Shown piece after piece: positions 11,968 to 26,639 of a DNA stretch of 64,000 nt. Position 1 is the stretch's first letter. The number at the start of each line of letters is the position of its first letter. Both the position numbers and the translations under genes were made by a program. The DNA lies in NCBI GenBank assembly GCA_026008535.1, contig BRKX01000001.1, positions 74,846,317-74,910,316 on the forward strand. The letters are read 5' to 3'. The DNA comes from Perilla frutescens. Its lineage: Eukaryota > Streptophyta > Magnoliopsida > Lamiales > Lamiaceae. The notes under the pieces were generated by a model. That model was not told the DNA's origin. It saw only the letters and a program-made list of their open reading frames with translations, and did not search any database.

Positions 11968-13913
11968 ACATTTTGATTATTAACTCATCGTAGTGTGAAG
12001 AAATACTAAATTCGATGAACATCGCGCCGGTGGGGCTAAAAATCCAAAGGGGTACCCCTTTGGCCCGGGATCCAAAAATTGATTTTTCAAAACCGGATGA
12101 GTTTGGATAATATAAGCATATGGTTTGATTCATAATTGACTATAGTGCTGAAAAATTCTAGATTTGATGAGAATCCCGAGTGTCACCGCGGGCCCTACAC
12201 AAGTCTAGACCCGGGCACTTGACAAACGGTGACGTTCTTGGATATTAACTTGAAAACCATGTTTGGGTTGATTAAAAATGGGTACCTTCTATTTCAACTT
12301 TTTTGTCTGATAGACATTTAAGTCAGGGTTCCAACGCAACAAGAATTTCAGGCATCGGACACCAATTGAGAGAGTTATAGCTTTTTTACTGACGGCTGCC
12401 GGAAAACTGGGCCGAATCCGGCCAACGGGCTAGAAAATTCGATTCTTCTCGAAACCGGACGAATTAGGCCAATATAAGCATACGGTTTGATTATTAACTC
12501 ATCCTAGTGTGCAGAAATATTAAATTCGATGAGAATCGCGCCGGTCACCCCGGGGCTAAAAATCCAAAGGGGGTACCCCTTTGGCCCGGGATCCAAAAAT
12601 TGATTTTTCAAAACCGGATGAATTAGGATAATATAAGCATATGGTTTGATTCATAATTGACTATAGTGCTGAAAAATTCTAGATTTGATGAGAATCCCGA
12701 GTGTCACCGCGGGCCCTACACAAGTCTTGACCCGAGTACTTGACAAACGGTGACGTTCTTGGATATTAACTTGAAAACCATGTTTGGGTTGATTAAAAAT
12801 GGGTACCTTCTATTTCAACTTTTTTGTCTGATAGACATTTGAGTCAGGGTTCCAACGCAACAAGAATTTCAGGCATCGGACACCTATTGAGAGAGTTATA
12901 GCTTTTTTACTGACGGATGCCGGAAAACGGGGTCGAATCCGGCCAACGGGCTTGAAAATTCGATTCTTCTCGAACCCGGACGAATTAGGCCAATATAAGC
13001 ATACGGTTTGATTATTAACTCATCCTAGTGTGCAGAAATATTAAATTCGATGAAAATCTCGCCGGTCACCCCGGGGCCAAAAATCCAAAGGGGTACCCCT
13101 TTGGCCCGGGATCCAAAAATTGATTTTTCGAAACCGGATGAATTAGGCTAATATAAGCATATGGTTTGATTCATAATTGACTATAGTGCAAAAAAATTCG
13201 AGATTTGATGAGAATCCCGAGTGTAATCGCGGGCCCTACACAAGTCTTGACCCGGGCCCTTGACAAACAGTTACGTTCTTGGATATCAATTTGAAAACCA
13301 TGTTTGGGTTGATTAAAAATGGGTATCTTCTAATTTAACCTTTTTTATATGATAGACATTTGAGTCAGGGTTCCAACGCAACAAGAATTTCAGGCATCGG
13401 ACACCTATTGAGAGAGTTATAGTTTTTTTACTGACGGTTGCCGGAAAACGTGGCCGAATCCGGCCAACGGGCTTGAAAATTCGATTTATTCTCGAAACCG
13501 GATGAATTAGGCCAATATAAGCATACGGTTTGATTATTAACTCATCCTAGTTTGAAGAAATACTAAATTCGATAAAAATCATGCCGGTGGGGCTAAAAAT
13601 CCAAAGGGGTACCCCTTTGGCCCGGGATCCAAAAATTGATTTTTCAAAACCGGATGAATTAGGATAATATAAGCATATGATTTGATTCATAATTGACTAT
13701 AGTGCTGAAAAATTCTAGATTTGATGAGAATTCAGAGTGTCACCACGGGCCCTACACAAGTCTTGACCCGGGCACTTGACAAACGGTGACGTTCTTGGAT
13801 ATTAACTTGAAAACCATGTTTGGGTTGATTAAAAATGGGTACCTTCTATTTCAACTTTTTTGTCTGATAGACATTTGAGTCAGGGTTCCAACGCAACAAG
13901 AATTTCAGGCATC

Positions 13914-14197
13914 GGACACCTATTGAGAGAGTTATAGCTTTTTTACTGACGGCTACCGGAAAACGGGGCCGAATCTGGCCAACGGGCTTGAAAAATTCTA
14001 GATTTGATGAGAATCCCGAGTGTAATCGCGGGCCCTACACAAGTCTTGACCCGGGCCCTTGACAAACGGTGACGTTCTTGGATATCAACTTGAAAACCAT
14101 GTTTGGGTTGATTTAAAATGGGTATCTTCTATTTTAACCTTTTTTGTATGATAGACATTTGAGTCAGGGTTCCAACGCAAGAAGAATTTCAGGCATC
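13914..14197. repeat. Deleted satellite monomer (284 bp)
   Basis: The distance between GGACACC starts at 13914 and 14198 is 284 bp instead of 520. The sequence jumps from the first internal segment (GGGCTTGAAAA) directly into the second (ATTCTAGATTTGATGAG). TGAAAA is present at both parental sites, so the 236-bp loss can be explained by recombination or slippage at that short match. Confidence 0.85.
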
Positions 14198-16352
14198 GGA
14201 CACCTATTGAGAGAGTTATAGCTTTTTTACTGACGGTTGTCGGAAAACGTGGCCGAATCCGGCCAACGGGCTTGAAAATTCGATTCTTCTCGAAACCGGA
14301 CGAATTAGGCCAATATAAGCATACGATTTGATTATTAACTCATCCTAGTGTGAAGAAATACTAAATTCGATGAAAATCTCGCCGGTCACCCCGGGGCCAA
14401 AAATCCAAAGGGGTACCCCTTTGGCCCGGGATCCAAAAATTGATTTTTCGAAACCGGATGAATTAGGCTAATATAAGCATATGGTTTGATTCATAATTGA
14501 CTATAGTGCTGAAAAATTCTAGATTTGATAAGAATCCCGAGTGTCACCGCGGGCCCTACACAATTCTTGACCCGGGCACTTGACAAACGGTGACGTTCTT
14601 GGATATTAACTTGAAAACCATGTTTGGGTTGATTAAAAATGGGTACCTTCTATTTCAACTTTTTTGTCTGATAGACATTTGAGTCAGGGTTCCAACGCAA
14701 CAAGAATTTCAGGCATCGGACACCTATTGAGAGAGTTATAGCTTTTTTACTGACGGTTGCCGGAAAACGTGGCCGAATCCGGCCAACGGGCTTGAAAATT
14801 CGATTCTTCTCGAAACCGGACGAATTAGGCCAATATAAGCATACGGTTTGATTATTAACTCATCTTAGTGTGAAGAAATACTAAATTCGATGAAAATCAC
14901 GCCGGTGGGGCTAAAAATCCAAAGGGGTACCCCTTTGGCCCGGGATCCAAAAATAGATTTTTCAAAACCGGATGAATTAGAATAATATAAGCATATGGTT
15001 TGATTCATAATTGACTATAGTGCTGAAAAATTCTAGATTTGATGAGAATTCCGAGTGTCACCGCGGGCCCTACACAAGTCTTGACCCGGGCACTTGACAA
15101 ACGGTGACGTTCTTGGATATTAACTTGAAAACCATGTTTGGGTTGATTAAAAATGGGTACCTTCTATTTCAACTTTTTTGTCTGATAGACATTTGAGTCA
15201 GGGTTCCAACGCAACAAGAATTTCAGGCATCGGACACCTATTGAGAGAGTTATAGCTTTTTTACTGACGGCTGCCGGAAAACGTGGCCGAATCCGGCCAA
15301 CGGGCTTGAAAATTCTATTCTTCTCGAAACCGGACGAATTAGGCCACTATAAGCATACGGTTTGATTATTAACTCATCCTAGTGTGCAGAAATATTAAAT
15401 TCGATGAAAATCTCGCCGGTCACCCCGGGGCCAAAAATCCAAAGGGGTACCCCTTTGGCCCGGGATCCAAAAATTGATTTTTCGAAACCGGATGAATTAG
15501 GCTAATATAAGCATATGGTTTGATTCATAATTGACTATAGTGCTAAAAAATTCTATATTTGATGAGAATCCCGAGTGTAATCGTGGGCCCTACACAAGTC
15601 TTGACCCGGACCCTTGACAAACGGTGACGTTCTTAGATATCAACTTGAAAACCATGTTTGGGTTGATTTAAAATGGGTATCTTCTATTTTAACCTTTTTT
15701 GTATGATAGAAATTTGAGTCAGGGTTCCAACGCAACAAGAATTTCAGGCATCGGACACCTATTGAGAGAGTTATAGCTTTTTTACTGACGAATGCCAGAA
15801 AACGTGGCCGAATCCGGCCAACGGGCTTGAAAATTCGATTCTTCTCGAAACCGGACGAATTAGGCCAATATAAGCATACAATTTGATTATTAACTCATCC
15901 TAGTGTGAAGAAATACTAAATTCGATGAAAATCTCGCCGGTCACCCCGGGGCCAAAAATCCAAAGGGGTACCCCTTTGGCCCGGGATCTAAAAATTGATT
16001 TTTCAAAACCGAATGAATTTGGCTAATATAAGCATATGGTTTGATTCATAATTGACTATAGTGCTGAAAAATTCTAGATTTGATGAGAATCCCGAGTGTC
16101 ACCGCGGGCCCTACACAATTCTTGACCCGGGCACTTGACAAACGGTGACGTGCTTGGATATTAACTTGAAAACCATGTTTGGGTTGATTAAAAATGGGTA
16201 CCCTCTATTTCAACTTTTTTGTCTGATAGACATTTGAGTCAGGGTTCCAACGCAACAAGAATTTCAGGCATCGGACACCTATTGAGAGAGTTATAGCTTT
16301 TTTACTGACGGCTGCCGGAAAACGGGGCCGAATCCGGCCAACGGGCTTGAAA

Positions 16353-19300
16353 ATTCGAGGCTTCTCGAAACCGGACGAATTAGGCCAATATAAGCATACG
16401 GTTTGATTATTAACTCATCCTAGTGTGCAGAAATATTAAATTCAATGAAAATCTCGCCGGTCACCCCGGGGCCAAAAATCCAAAGGGGTACCCCTTTGGC
16501 CCGGGATCTAAAAATTGATTTTTCGAAACCGAATGAATTAGGCTAATATAAGCATATGATTTGATTCATAATTGACTATAGTGCTAAAAAATTCTAGATT
16601 TGAAGAGAATCCCGAGTGTAATCGCGGGCCCTACACAAGTCTTGACCCAGGCCCTTGACAAACGGTGACGTTCTTGGATATCAACTTGAAAACCATGTTT
16701 GGGTTGATTAAAAATGGGTATCTTCTATTTTAACCTTTTTTGTATGATAGACATTTGAGTCAGGGTTCCAACGCAACAAGAATTTCAGGCATCGGACACC
16801 TATTGAGAGAGTTATAACTTTTTTACTGACGGTTGCCGGAAAACGTGGCCGAATCCAGCCAACGGGCTTGAAAATTCGATTCTTCTCGAAACCGGATGAA
16901 TTAGGCCAATATAATCTTACGGTTTGATTATTAACTCATCCTAGTGTGAAGAAATACTAAATTCGATGAAAATCTCGCCGGTCACCCCGGGGCCAAAAAT
17001 CCAAAGGGGTACCCCTTTGGCCCGGGATTCAAAAATTGATTTTTCGAAACCGGATGAATTAGGATAATATAAGCATATGGTTTGATTTATAATTGACTAT
17101 AGTGCTGAAAAATTCTAGATTTGATGAGAATCCCGAGTGTCACCGTGGGCCCTACACAAGTCTTGACCCGGGCACTTGACAAACGGTGACGTTCTTGGAT
17201 ATTAACTTGAAAACCATGTTTGGGTTGATTAAAAATGGATACCTTCTATTTTAACTTTTTGGTATGATAGACATTTGAGTCAGGGTTCCAACGCAACAAG
17301 AATTTCAGGCATCGGACACCTATTGAGAGAGTTATAGCTTTTTTACTGACGGTTGCCGGAAAACGTGGCCGAATCCGGCCAACGGGCTTGAAAATTCGAT
17401 TCTTCTCCAAACCGGACGAATTAGGCCAATATAAGCATACGGTTTGTATATTAACTCATCCTAGTGTGCAGAAATATTAAATTCGATGAAAATCTCTCCG
17501 GTCACCCCGGGGCCAAAAATCCAAAGGGCCCCTTTGGCCCGGGATCCAAAAATTGATTTTTCGAAACCGGATGAATTAGGCTAATATAAGCATATGGTTT
17601 GATTCATAATTGACTATAGTGCTGAAAAATTCTAGATTTGATGAGAATCCCATGTGTCACCGCGGGCCCTACACAATTCTTGACCCGGGCACTTGACAAA
17701 CGGTGACGTTCTTGGATATTAACTTGAAAACCATGTTTGGGTTGATTAAAAATGGGTACCTTCTATTTCAAATTTTTTGTCAGATAGACATTTGAGTCAG
17801 AGTTCCAACGCAACAAGAATTTCAGGCATTGGACACCTATTGAGAGAGTTATAGCTTTTTTACTGACGGCTGCCGGAAAACGGGGCCGAATCTGGCCAAC
17901 GGGCTTGAAAATTCGAGTCTTCTCGAAACCGGACGAATTAGGCCAATATAAGCATACGGTTTGATTATTAACTCATCCTAGTGTGCAGAAATATTCAATT
18001 CGATGAAAATCTCGCCGGTCACCCCGGGGCCAAAAATCCAAAGGGGTACCCCTTTGGCCCGGGATCTAAAAATTGATTTTTCGAAACCGAATGAATTAGG
18101 CTAATATAAGCATATGATTTGATTCATAATTGACTATAGTGCTAAAAAATTCTAGATTTGAAGAGAATCCCGAGTGTAATCGCGGGCCCTACACAAGTCT
18201 TGACCCAGGCCCTTGACAAACGGTGACGTTCTTGGATATCAACTTGAAAACCATGTTTGGGTTGATTAAAAATGGGTATCTTCTATTTTAACCTTTTTTG
18301 TATGATAGACATTTGAGTCAGGGTTCCAACGCAACAAGAATTTCAGGCATCGGACACCTATTGAGAGAGTTATAACTTTTTTATTGACGGTTGCCGGAAA
18401 ACGTGGCCGAATCCGGCCAACGGGCTTGAAATATCGATTCTTCTCGAAACCGGATGAATTAGGCCAATATAATCTTACGGTTTGATTACTAACTCATCCT
18501 AGTGTGAAGAAATACTAAATTCGATGAAAATCTCGCCGGTCACCCCGGGGCCAAAAATCCAAAGGGGTACCCCTTTGGCCCGGGATTCAAAAATTGATTT
18601 TTCGAAACCGGATGAATTAGGATAATATAAGCATATGGTTTGATTTATAATTGACTATAGTGCTGAAAAATTCTAGATTTGATGAGAATCCCGAGTGTCA
18701 CCGTGGGCCCTACACAAGTCTTGACCCAGGCACTTGACAAACGGTGACGTTCTTGGATATTAACTTGAAAACCATGTTTGGGTTGATTAAAAATGGATAC
18801 CTTCTATTTTAACTTTTTGGTATGATAGACATTTGAGTCAGGGTTCCAACGCAACAAGAATTTCAGGCATCGGACACCTATTGAGAGAGTTATAGCTTTT
18901 TTACTGACGGTTGCCGGAAAATGTGGCCGAATCCGGCCAACGGGCTTGAAAATTCGATTCTTCTCCAAACCGGACGAATTAGGCCAATATAAGCATACGG
19001 TTTGTATATTAACTCATCCTAGTGTGCAGAAATATTAAATTCGATGAAAATCTCTCCGGTCACCCCGGGGCCAAAAATCCAAAGGGCCCCTTTGGCCCGG
19101 GATCCAAAAATTGATTTTTCGAAACCGGATGAATTAGGCTAATATAAGCATATGGTTTGATTCATAATTGACTATAGTGCTGAAAAATTCTAGATTTGAT
19201 GAGAATCCCATGTGTCAACGCGGGCCCTACACAATTCTTGACCCGGGCACTTGACAAACGGTGACGTTCTTGGATATTAACTTAAAAACCATGTTTGGGT

Positions 19301-19468
19301 TGATTAAAAATGGGTACCTTCTATTTCAAATTTTTTGTCTGATAGACATTTGAGTCAGGGTTCCAACGCAACAAGAATTTCAGGCATCGGACACCTATTG
19401 AGAGAGTTATAGCTTTTTTACTGACGGCTGCCGGAAAACGGGGCCGAATCTGGCCAACGGGCTTGAAA
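16353..19468. repeat. Higher-order repeat: 3-mer (1,558 bp) duplicated in tandem
   Basis: Two nearly identical blocks are offset by 1,558-1,559 bp. Shared rare variants include GGGATCTAAAAATTG (16503 and 18061), ATAATCTTACGG (16912 and 18470), a shortened palindrome CCAAAGGGCCCCTTTGG (17521 and 19079) and GGTTTGTATATTAACTC. A partial continuation past 19468 shares AATATTCAATTCG with 17990 and then diverges near 19610. Confidence 0.82.
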
Positions 19469-22400
19469 ATTCGAGTCTTCTCGAAACCGGACGAATTAGG
19501 CCAATATAAGCATACGGTTTGATTATTAACTCATCCTAGTGTGCAGAAATATTCAATTCGATGAAAATCTCGCCGGTCACCCTGGGGCCAAAAATCCAAA
19601 GGGGTACCCCTTTGGCCCGGGATCCAAAAATTGATTTTTCGAAACAGGATGAATTAGGCTAATATAAGCATATGGTTTGATTCATAATTGACTATAGTGC
19701 TGAAAAATTCTAGATTTGATGAGAATCCCATGTGTCACCGCGGGCCCTACACAAGTCTTGACCCGGGCCCTTGACAAACGGTGACGTTCTTGGATATCAA
19801 CTTGAAAACCATGTTTGGGTTGATTAAAAATGGGTATCTTCTATTTTAACCTTTTTTGTATGATAGACATTTGAGTCAGGGTTCCAACGCAACAAGAATT
19901 TTAGGCATCGGACACCTATTGAGAGAGTTATAACTTTTTTACTGACGGTTGCCAGAAAACGTGGCCGAATCCGGCCAACGGGCTTGAAAATTTGATTCTT
20001 CTCAAAACCGGACGAATTAGGCCAATATAATCTCACGGTTTGATTATTAACTCATCCTAGTATGAAGAAATACTAAATTCGATGAAAATCTCGCCGGTCA
20101 CCCCGGGGCCAAAAATCCAAAGGGGTACCCCTTTGGCCCGGGATCCAAAAATTGATTTTTCGAAACCGGATGAATTAGGCTAATATAAGCATATGGTTTG
20201 ATTCATAATTGACTATAGTACTGAAAAATTCTAGATTTGATGAGAATCCCGAGTGTCACCGCGGGCCCTACACAAGTCTTGACCCGGGCACTTGACAAAC
20301 GGTGACGCTCTTGGATATTAACTTGAAAACCATGTTTGGGTTGATTAAAAATGGGTACCTTCTATTTCAACTTTTTTTTCTGATAGACATTTGAGTCAGG
20401 GTTCCAACGCAACAAGAATTTCAGGCATCGGACACCTATTGAGAGAGTTATAGCGTTTTTACTGACGGCTGCCGGAAAACGGGGCCGAATCCGGTCAACG
20501 GGTTTGAAAATTCGATTCTTCTCCAAACCGGACGAATTAGGCCAATATAAGCATACGGTTTGATTATTAACTCATCCTAGTGCGCAGAAATTTTAAATTC
20601 GATGAAAATCTCTCCGGTCACCCCGGGGCCAAAAATCCAAAGGGATACCCCTTTGGCCCGGGATCCAAAAATTAATTTTTCGAAACCGGATGAATTAGGC
20701 TAATATAAGCATATGGTTTGATTCATAATTGACTATAGTGCTAAAAAATTCTATATTTGATGAGAATCCCGAGTCTAATCGCGGGCCCTACACAAGTTTT
20801 GACCCGGGCCCTTGACAAACGGTGACGTTCTTGGATATCAACTTGAAAACCTTGTTTAGGTTGATTAAAAATGGGTACCTTCTATTTTAACTTTTTGTTA
20901 TGATAGATATTTGAGTCAGGGTTCCAACGCAACCAGAATTTCAGGCATCGGACATCTATTAAGAGAGTTATAGTTGTTTTACTGACGGCTGTCGGAAAAC
21001 GGGGCTGAATTCGGCCAACGGGCTTGAAAATTCGATTCTTCTCGAAACCGGACGAATTAGGCCAATATAAGCATACGGTTTGATTATTAACTCATCCTAG
21101 TGTGCAGAAATATTAAATTCGATGAAAATCTCGCCGGTCACCCCGGGGCCAAAAATCCAAAGGGGTACCATTTTGGCCAGGGATCCAAAAATTGATTTTT
21201 CGAAACCGGATGAATTAGGCTAATATAAGCATATGTTTTGATTCATAATTGACTATAGTGCTAAAAAATTCTAGATTTGATGAGAATCCCGAGTGTAATC
21301 GCGGGCCCTACACAAGTCTTGACCCGGGCCCTTGACAAACGGTCACGTTCTTGGATATCAACTTGAAAACCATGTTTGGGTTGATTAAAAATGGGTATCT
21401 TCTATTTTAACCTTTTTTGTATGATAGACATTTGAGTCAGGGTTCCAACGCAACAAGAATTTCAGGCATCGGACATCTATTGAGAGAGTTATAGCTTTTT
21501 TACTGACGGTTGCCGGAAAACGTGGCCGTATCCGGCCAACGGGCTTGAAAATTCGATTCTTCTCGAAACCGGACCAATTAGGCCAATATAAGCATACATT
21601 TTGATTATTAACTCATCCTAGTGTGAAGAAATACTAAATTCGATGAAAATCGCGCCGGTCACCCCGGGGTTAAAAATCCAAAGGGGTACCCCTTTGGCCC
21701 GGGATCCAAAAATTGATTTTTCGAAACCGGATGAATTAGGCTAATATAAGTATATGCTTTGATTCATAATTGACTATAGTGCTAAAAAATTCTAGATTTT
21801 ATAAGAATCCCGAGTGTAATCGCGGGCCCTACACAAGTCTTGACCCGGGCCCTTGACAAACGGTGACGTTCTTGGATATCAACTTGAAAACCATGTTTGG
21901 GTTGATTAAAAATGGGTATCTTCTATTTTCACCTTTTGGTATGATAGATATTTGAGTCAGGGTTCTAACACAATAAGAATTTCAGTCATCGGACATCTAT
22001 TGAGAGAGTTATAGCTTTTTTACTGACGGTTGCCGGAAAACGGGGCCGAATCCGGTCAACGGGCTTGAAAATTCTATTCTTCTCGAAACCGAACGAATTA
22101 GGCCAATATAAGCGTACGGTTTGATTATTCACTCATCCTAGTGTGCAGAAATATTAAATTCGATTAAAATCCTGCCGGTCACCCCGGGGCTAAAAATTCA
22201 AAGGGGTACCCTTTTGGCCCAGGATCCAAAAATTGATTTTTCGAAACCGAATGAATTAGGCTAATATAAGCATATGGTTTGATTCATAATTGACTATAGT
22301 GCTAAAAAATTCTAGATTTGATGAGAATCCCGAGTGTAATCGCGGGCCCTAAACAAGTCTTGACCCGGGCCCTTGACAAACGGTGACGTTCTTGGATATC

Positions 22401-25400
22401 AACTTGAAAACCATGTTTGGGTTGATTAAAAATGGGTATCTTTTAATTTAACCTTTTGGTATGATAGATATTTGAGTCAGGGTTCCAACGCAACAAGAAT
22501 TTCAGGCATCGGACATCTATTGAGAGAGTCATAGCTGTTTTACTGACGGTTGCTGGAAAACGTGGCCGAATCCGGCCAACGGGCTTGAAAATTCGATTCT
22601 TCTCGAAACCGGACGAATTAGGCCAATATAAGCATACGGTTTGATTATTAACTCATCCTAGTGTGAAGAAATACTAAATTCGATGAAAATCGCGCCGGTC
22701 ACCCCGGGGTTAAAAATCCAAAGGGGTACCCCTTTGGCCCGAGATCCAAAAATTGATTTTTCGAAACCGGATGAATTAGGCTAATATAAGTATATGATTT
22801 GATTCATAATTGACTATAGTGCTAAAAAATTCTAGATTTTATAAGAATCCCGAGTGTAATCGCGGGCCCTACACAAGTCTTGACCCGGGCCCTTGACAAA
22901 CGGTGACGTTCTTAGATATCAACTTGAAAACCATGTTTGGGTTAATTAAAAATGGGTATCTTCTATTTTAACCTTTTTTGTATGATAGACATTTGAGTCA
23001 GGGTTCCAACGCAACAAGAATTTCAGGCATCGGACACCTATTGAGAGAGTTATAGCTTTTTTACTGACGGTTGCCGGAAAACGCGGCCGAATCCGGCCAA
23101 CGGGCTTGAAAATTCGATTCTTCTCGAAACCGGACGAATTAGGCCAATATAAGCATACGGTTTGATTATTAACTCATCCTAGTGTGAAGAAATACTAAAT
23201 TCGATGAAAATCTCGTCGGTCACCCCGGGGCCAAAAATTCAAAGGTACCCCTTTAGCCCGGGATCCAAAAGATGATTTTTCGAAACCGGATGAATTAGGC
23301 TAATATAAGCATATGGTTTGATTCATAATTGACTATAGTGCTAAAAAATTCTAGATTTAATGAGAATCCCAAGTGTCACCGCGGGCCCTACACAAGTCTT
23401 GACCCGGGAACTTGACAAACGGTGACGTTCTTGGATATTAACTTGAAAACCATGTTTGGGTTGATTAAAAATGGGTACCTTCTATTTTAACTTTTTGGTA
23501 TGATAGATATTTGAGTCAGGGTTCCAACGCAACAAGAATTTCAGGCATCGGACATCTATTGAGAGAGTTATAGTTGTTTTACTGACGGCTGCCGGAAAAC
23601 GGGGCCGAATCCGGCCAACGGGCTTGAAAATTCGATTCTTCTCGAAACCGGACGAATTAGGCCAATATAAGCATACATTTTGATTATTAACTCACCCTAG
23701 TGTGAAGAAATACTAAATTCGATGAAAATCGCGCCGGTCACCCCGGGGTTAAAAATCCAAAGGGGTACCTCTTTGGCCCGGGATCCAAAAATTGATTTTT
23801 CGAAACCGGATGAATTAGGCTAATATAAGTATATACTTTGATTCATAATTGACTATAGTGCTAAAAAATTCTAGATTTTATAAGAATCCCGAGTGTAATC
23901 GCGGGCCCTACACAAGTCTTGACCCGGGCCCTTGACAAACAGTGACGTTCTTGGATATCAACTTGAAAACCATGTTTGGGTTGATTAAAAATGGGTATCT
24001 TCTATTTTAACCTTTTGGTATGATAGATATTTGAGTCAGGGTTCCAACGCAATAAGAATTTCAGGCATCGGACATCTATTGAGAGAGTTATAGCTGTTTT
24101 ACTGACGGTTGCCGGAAAACGGGGCCGAATCCTGTCAACGGGCTTGAAAATTCTATTCTTCTCGAAACCGGACGAATTAGGCCAATATAAGCATACGGTT
24201 TCATTATTAACTCATCCTAGTGTGCAGAAATATGAAATTCGATTAAAATCCCGCCGGTCACCCCGGGGTTAAAAATTCAAAGGGGTACCCCTTTGGCCCA
24301 GGATCCAAAAATTGATTTTTCGAAACCGGATGAATTAGGCTAATATAAGCATATGGTTTGATTCATAATTGACTATAGTGCTAAAAAATTCTAGATTTGA
24401 TGAGAATCCCGAGTGTAATCGCGGGCCCTACACAAGTCTTGACCCGGGCCCTTGACAAACGGTGACGTTCTTGGATATCAACTTGAAAACCATGTTTGGG
24501 TTGATTAAAAATGGGTATCTTTTAATTTAACTTTTTGGTATGATAGATATTTGAGTCAGGGTTCCAACGCAACAAGAATTTCAGGCATCGGGCATCTATT
24601 GAGAGAGTTATAGTTGTTTTACTGACGGTTGCCGGAAAACGTGGCCGAATCCGGCCAACGGGCTTGAAAATTCGATTCTTCTCGAAACCGGACGAATTAG
24701 GCCAATATAAGCATACGGTTTGATTATTAACTCATCCTAGTGTGCAGAAATACTAAATTCGATGAAAATCTCGCCGGTCACCCCGGGGCCAAAAATCCAA
24801 ATTGATTTTTCGAAACCGGATGAATTAGGCTAATATAAGCATATGGTTTGATTCATAATTGACTATAGTGCTAAAAAATTCTAGATTTGATGAGAATCCC
24901 GAGTGTAATCGCGGGCCCTACACAAATCTTGACCCGGGCCCTTGACAAACGGTGACGTTCTTGGTTATCAACTTGAAAACCATGTTTGGGTTGATTAAAA
25001 ATGGGTATCTTCTATTTTAACCTTTTTTGTATGATAGACATTTGAGTCAAGGTTCCAACGCAACAAGAATTTCAGGCATCGGACACCTATTGAGAGAGTT
25101 ATAGCTTTTTTACTAACGGTTGCCGGAAAACGCGGCCGAATCCGGCCAACGCGCTTGAAAATTCGATTATTCTCGAAACCGGACGAATTAGGCCAATATA
25201 AGCATACGGTTTGATTATTTACTCATCCTAGTGTGCAGAAATACTATATTCGATCAAAATCTCGCCGGTCACCCCGGGGCCAAAAATTCAAAGGGGTACC
25301 CCTTTGGCCCGGGATCCAAAAATTGATTTTTCGAAACCGGATGAATTATGCTAATATAAGCATATGGTTTGATTCATAATTGACTATAGTGCTAAAAAAT

Positions 25401-26639
25401 TCTAGATTTGATGAGAATCCTGAGTGTTACCGGGGGCCCTACACAAGTCTTGACCCGGGCCCTTGACAAACGGTGACGTTCTTGGATATCAACTTGAAAA
25501 CCATGTTTGGGTTGATTAAAAATGGGTATCTTCTATTTTAACTTTTTGGTATGATAGATATTTGAGTCAGGGTTCCAACGCAACAAGAATTTCAGGCATC
25601 GGACATCTATTGAGAGAGTTATAGTTGTTTTACTGACGGCTGCCGAAAACGGGACCGAATCCGGCCAACGGGCTTGAAAATTCGATTCTTCTCGAAACCG
25701 GACGAATTAGGCCAATGTAAGCATACATTTTGATTATTAACTCATCCTAGTGTGAAGAAATACTAAATGCGATGAAAATCCCGCCGGTCACCCCGGGGCT
25801 AAAAATCCAAAGGGGTACCCCCTTAGGCTCGGGATCCAAAAATTGATTATTCGAAACCGGATGAATTAGGCTAATATAAGCATATGGTTTGATTAAAAAT
25901 TGACTATAGTGCTAAAAAATTATAGATTTGATGAGAATCCGGAGTGTAATCGCGGGCCCTACACAAGTCTTCACCCGGGCCCTTGACAAACGGTGACGTT
26001 CTTGGATATCAACTTGAAAACCATGTTTGGGTTGATTAAAAATGGGTATCTTCTATTTTAGACTTTTGGTATAATAGATATTTGAGTCAGGGTTCCAACG
26101 CAACAAGAATTTCAGGCATCGGACATCTATTGAGAGAGTTATAACTGTTTTACTGACGGTTGCTGGAAAACGGGGCCGAATCCGGTTAACGGGCTTGAAA
26201 ATTCTATTCTTCGCGAAACCGGACGAATTAGGCCAATATAAGCATACGGTTTGATTATTAACTCATCCTAGTGTGAAGAAATACTAAATTCAATCAAAAT
26301 CCCGCCGGTCACCCCGGGGCTAAAAATCTAAAGGGGTACCCCTTTGGCCCGGGATCCAAAAATTGATTTTTCGAAACCGGATGAATTAGGCTAATATAAG
26401 CATATGGTTTGATTCATAATTGACTATAGTGCTAAAAAATTCTAGATTTGATGAGAATCCCGAGTGTCACCGCGGGCCTTACACAAGTCTTGACCCGGGC
26501 CCTTGACAAACGGTGACGTTCTTGGATATCAACTTGAAAACCATGTTTGGGTTTATTAAAAATGGGTATCTTCTATTTTAACTTTTTGGTATGATAGATA
26601 TTTGGGTCAGGGTTCCAACGCAACAAGAATTTCAGGCAT

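Noticed and set aside
11876..12133. 85-codon open frame in the satellite (also similar ones at 19824 and 48430)
   Set aside because: These are chance open stretches in single monomers, destroyed by common substitutions and indels in neighbouring copies.
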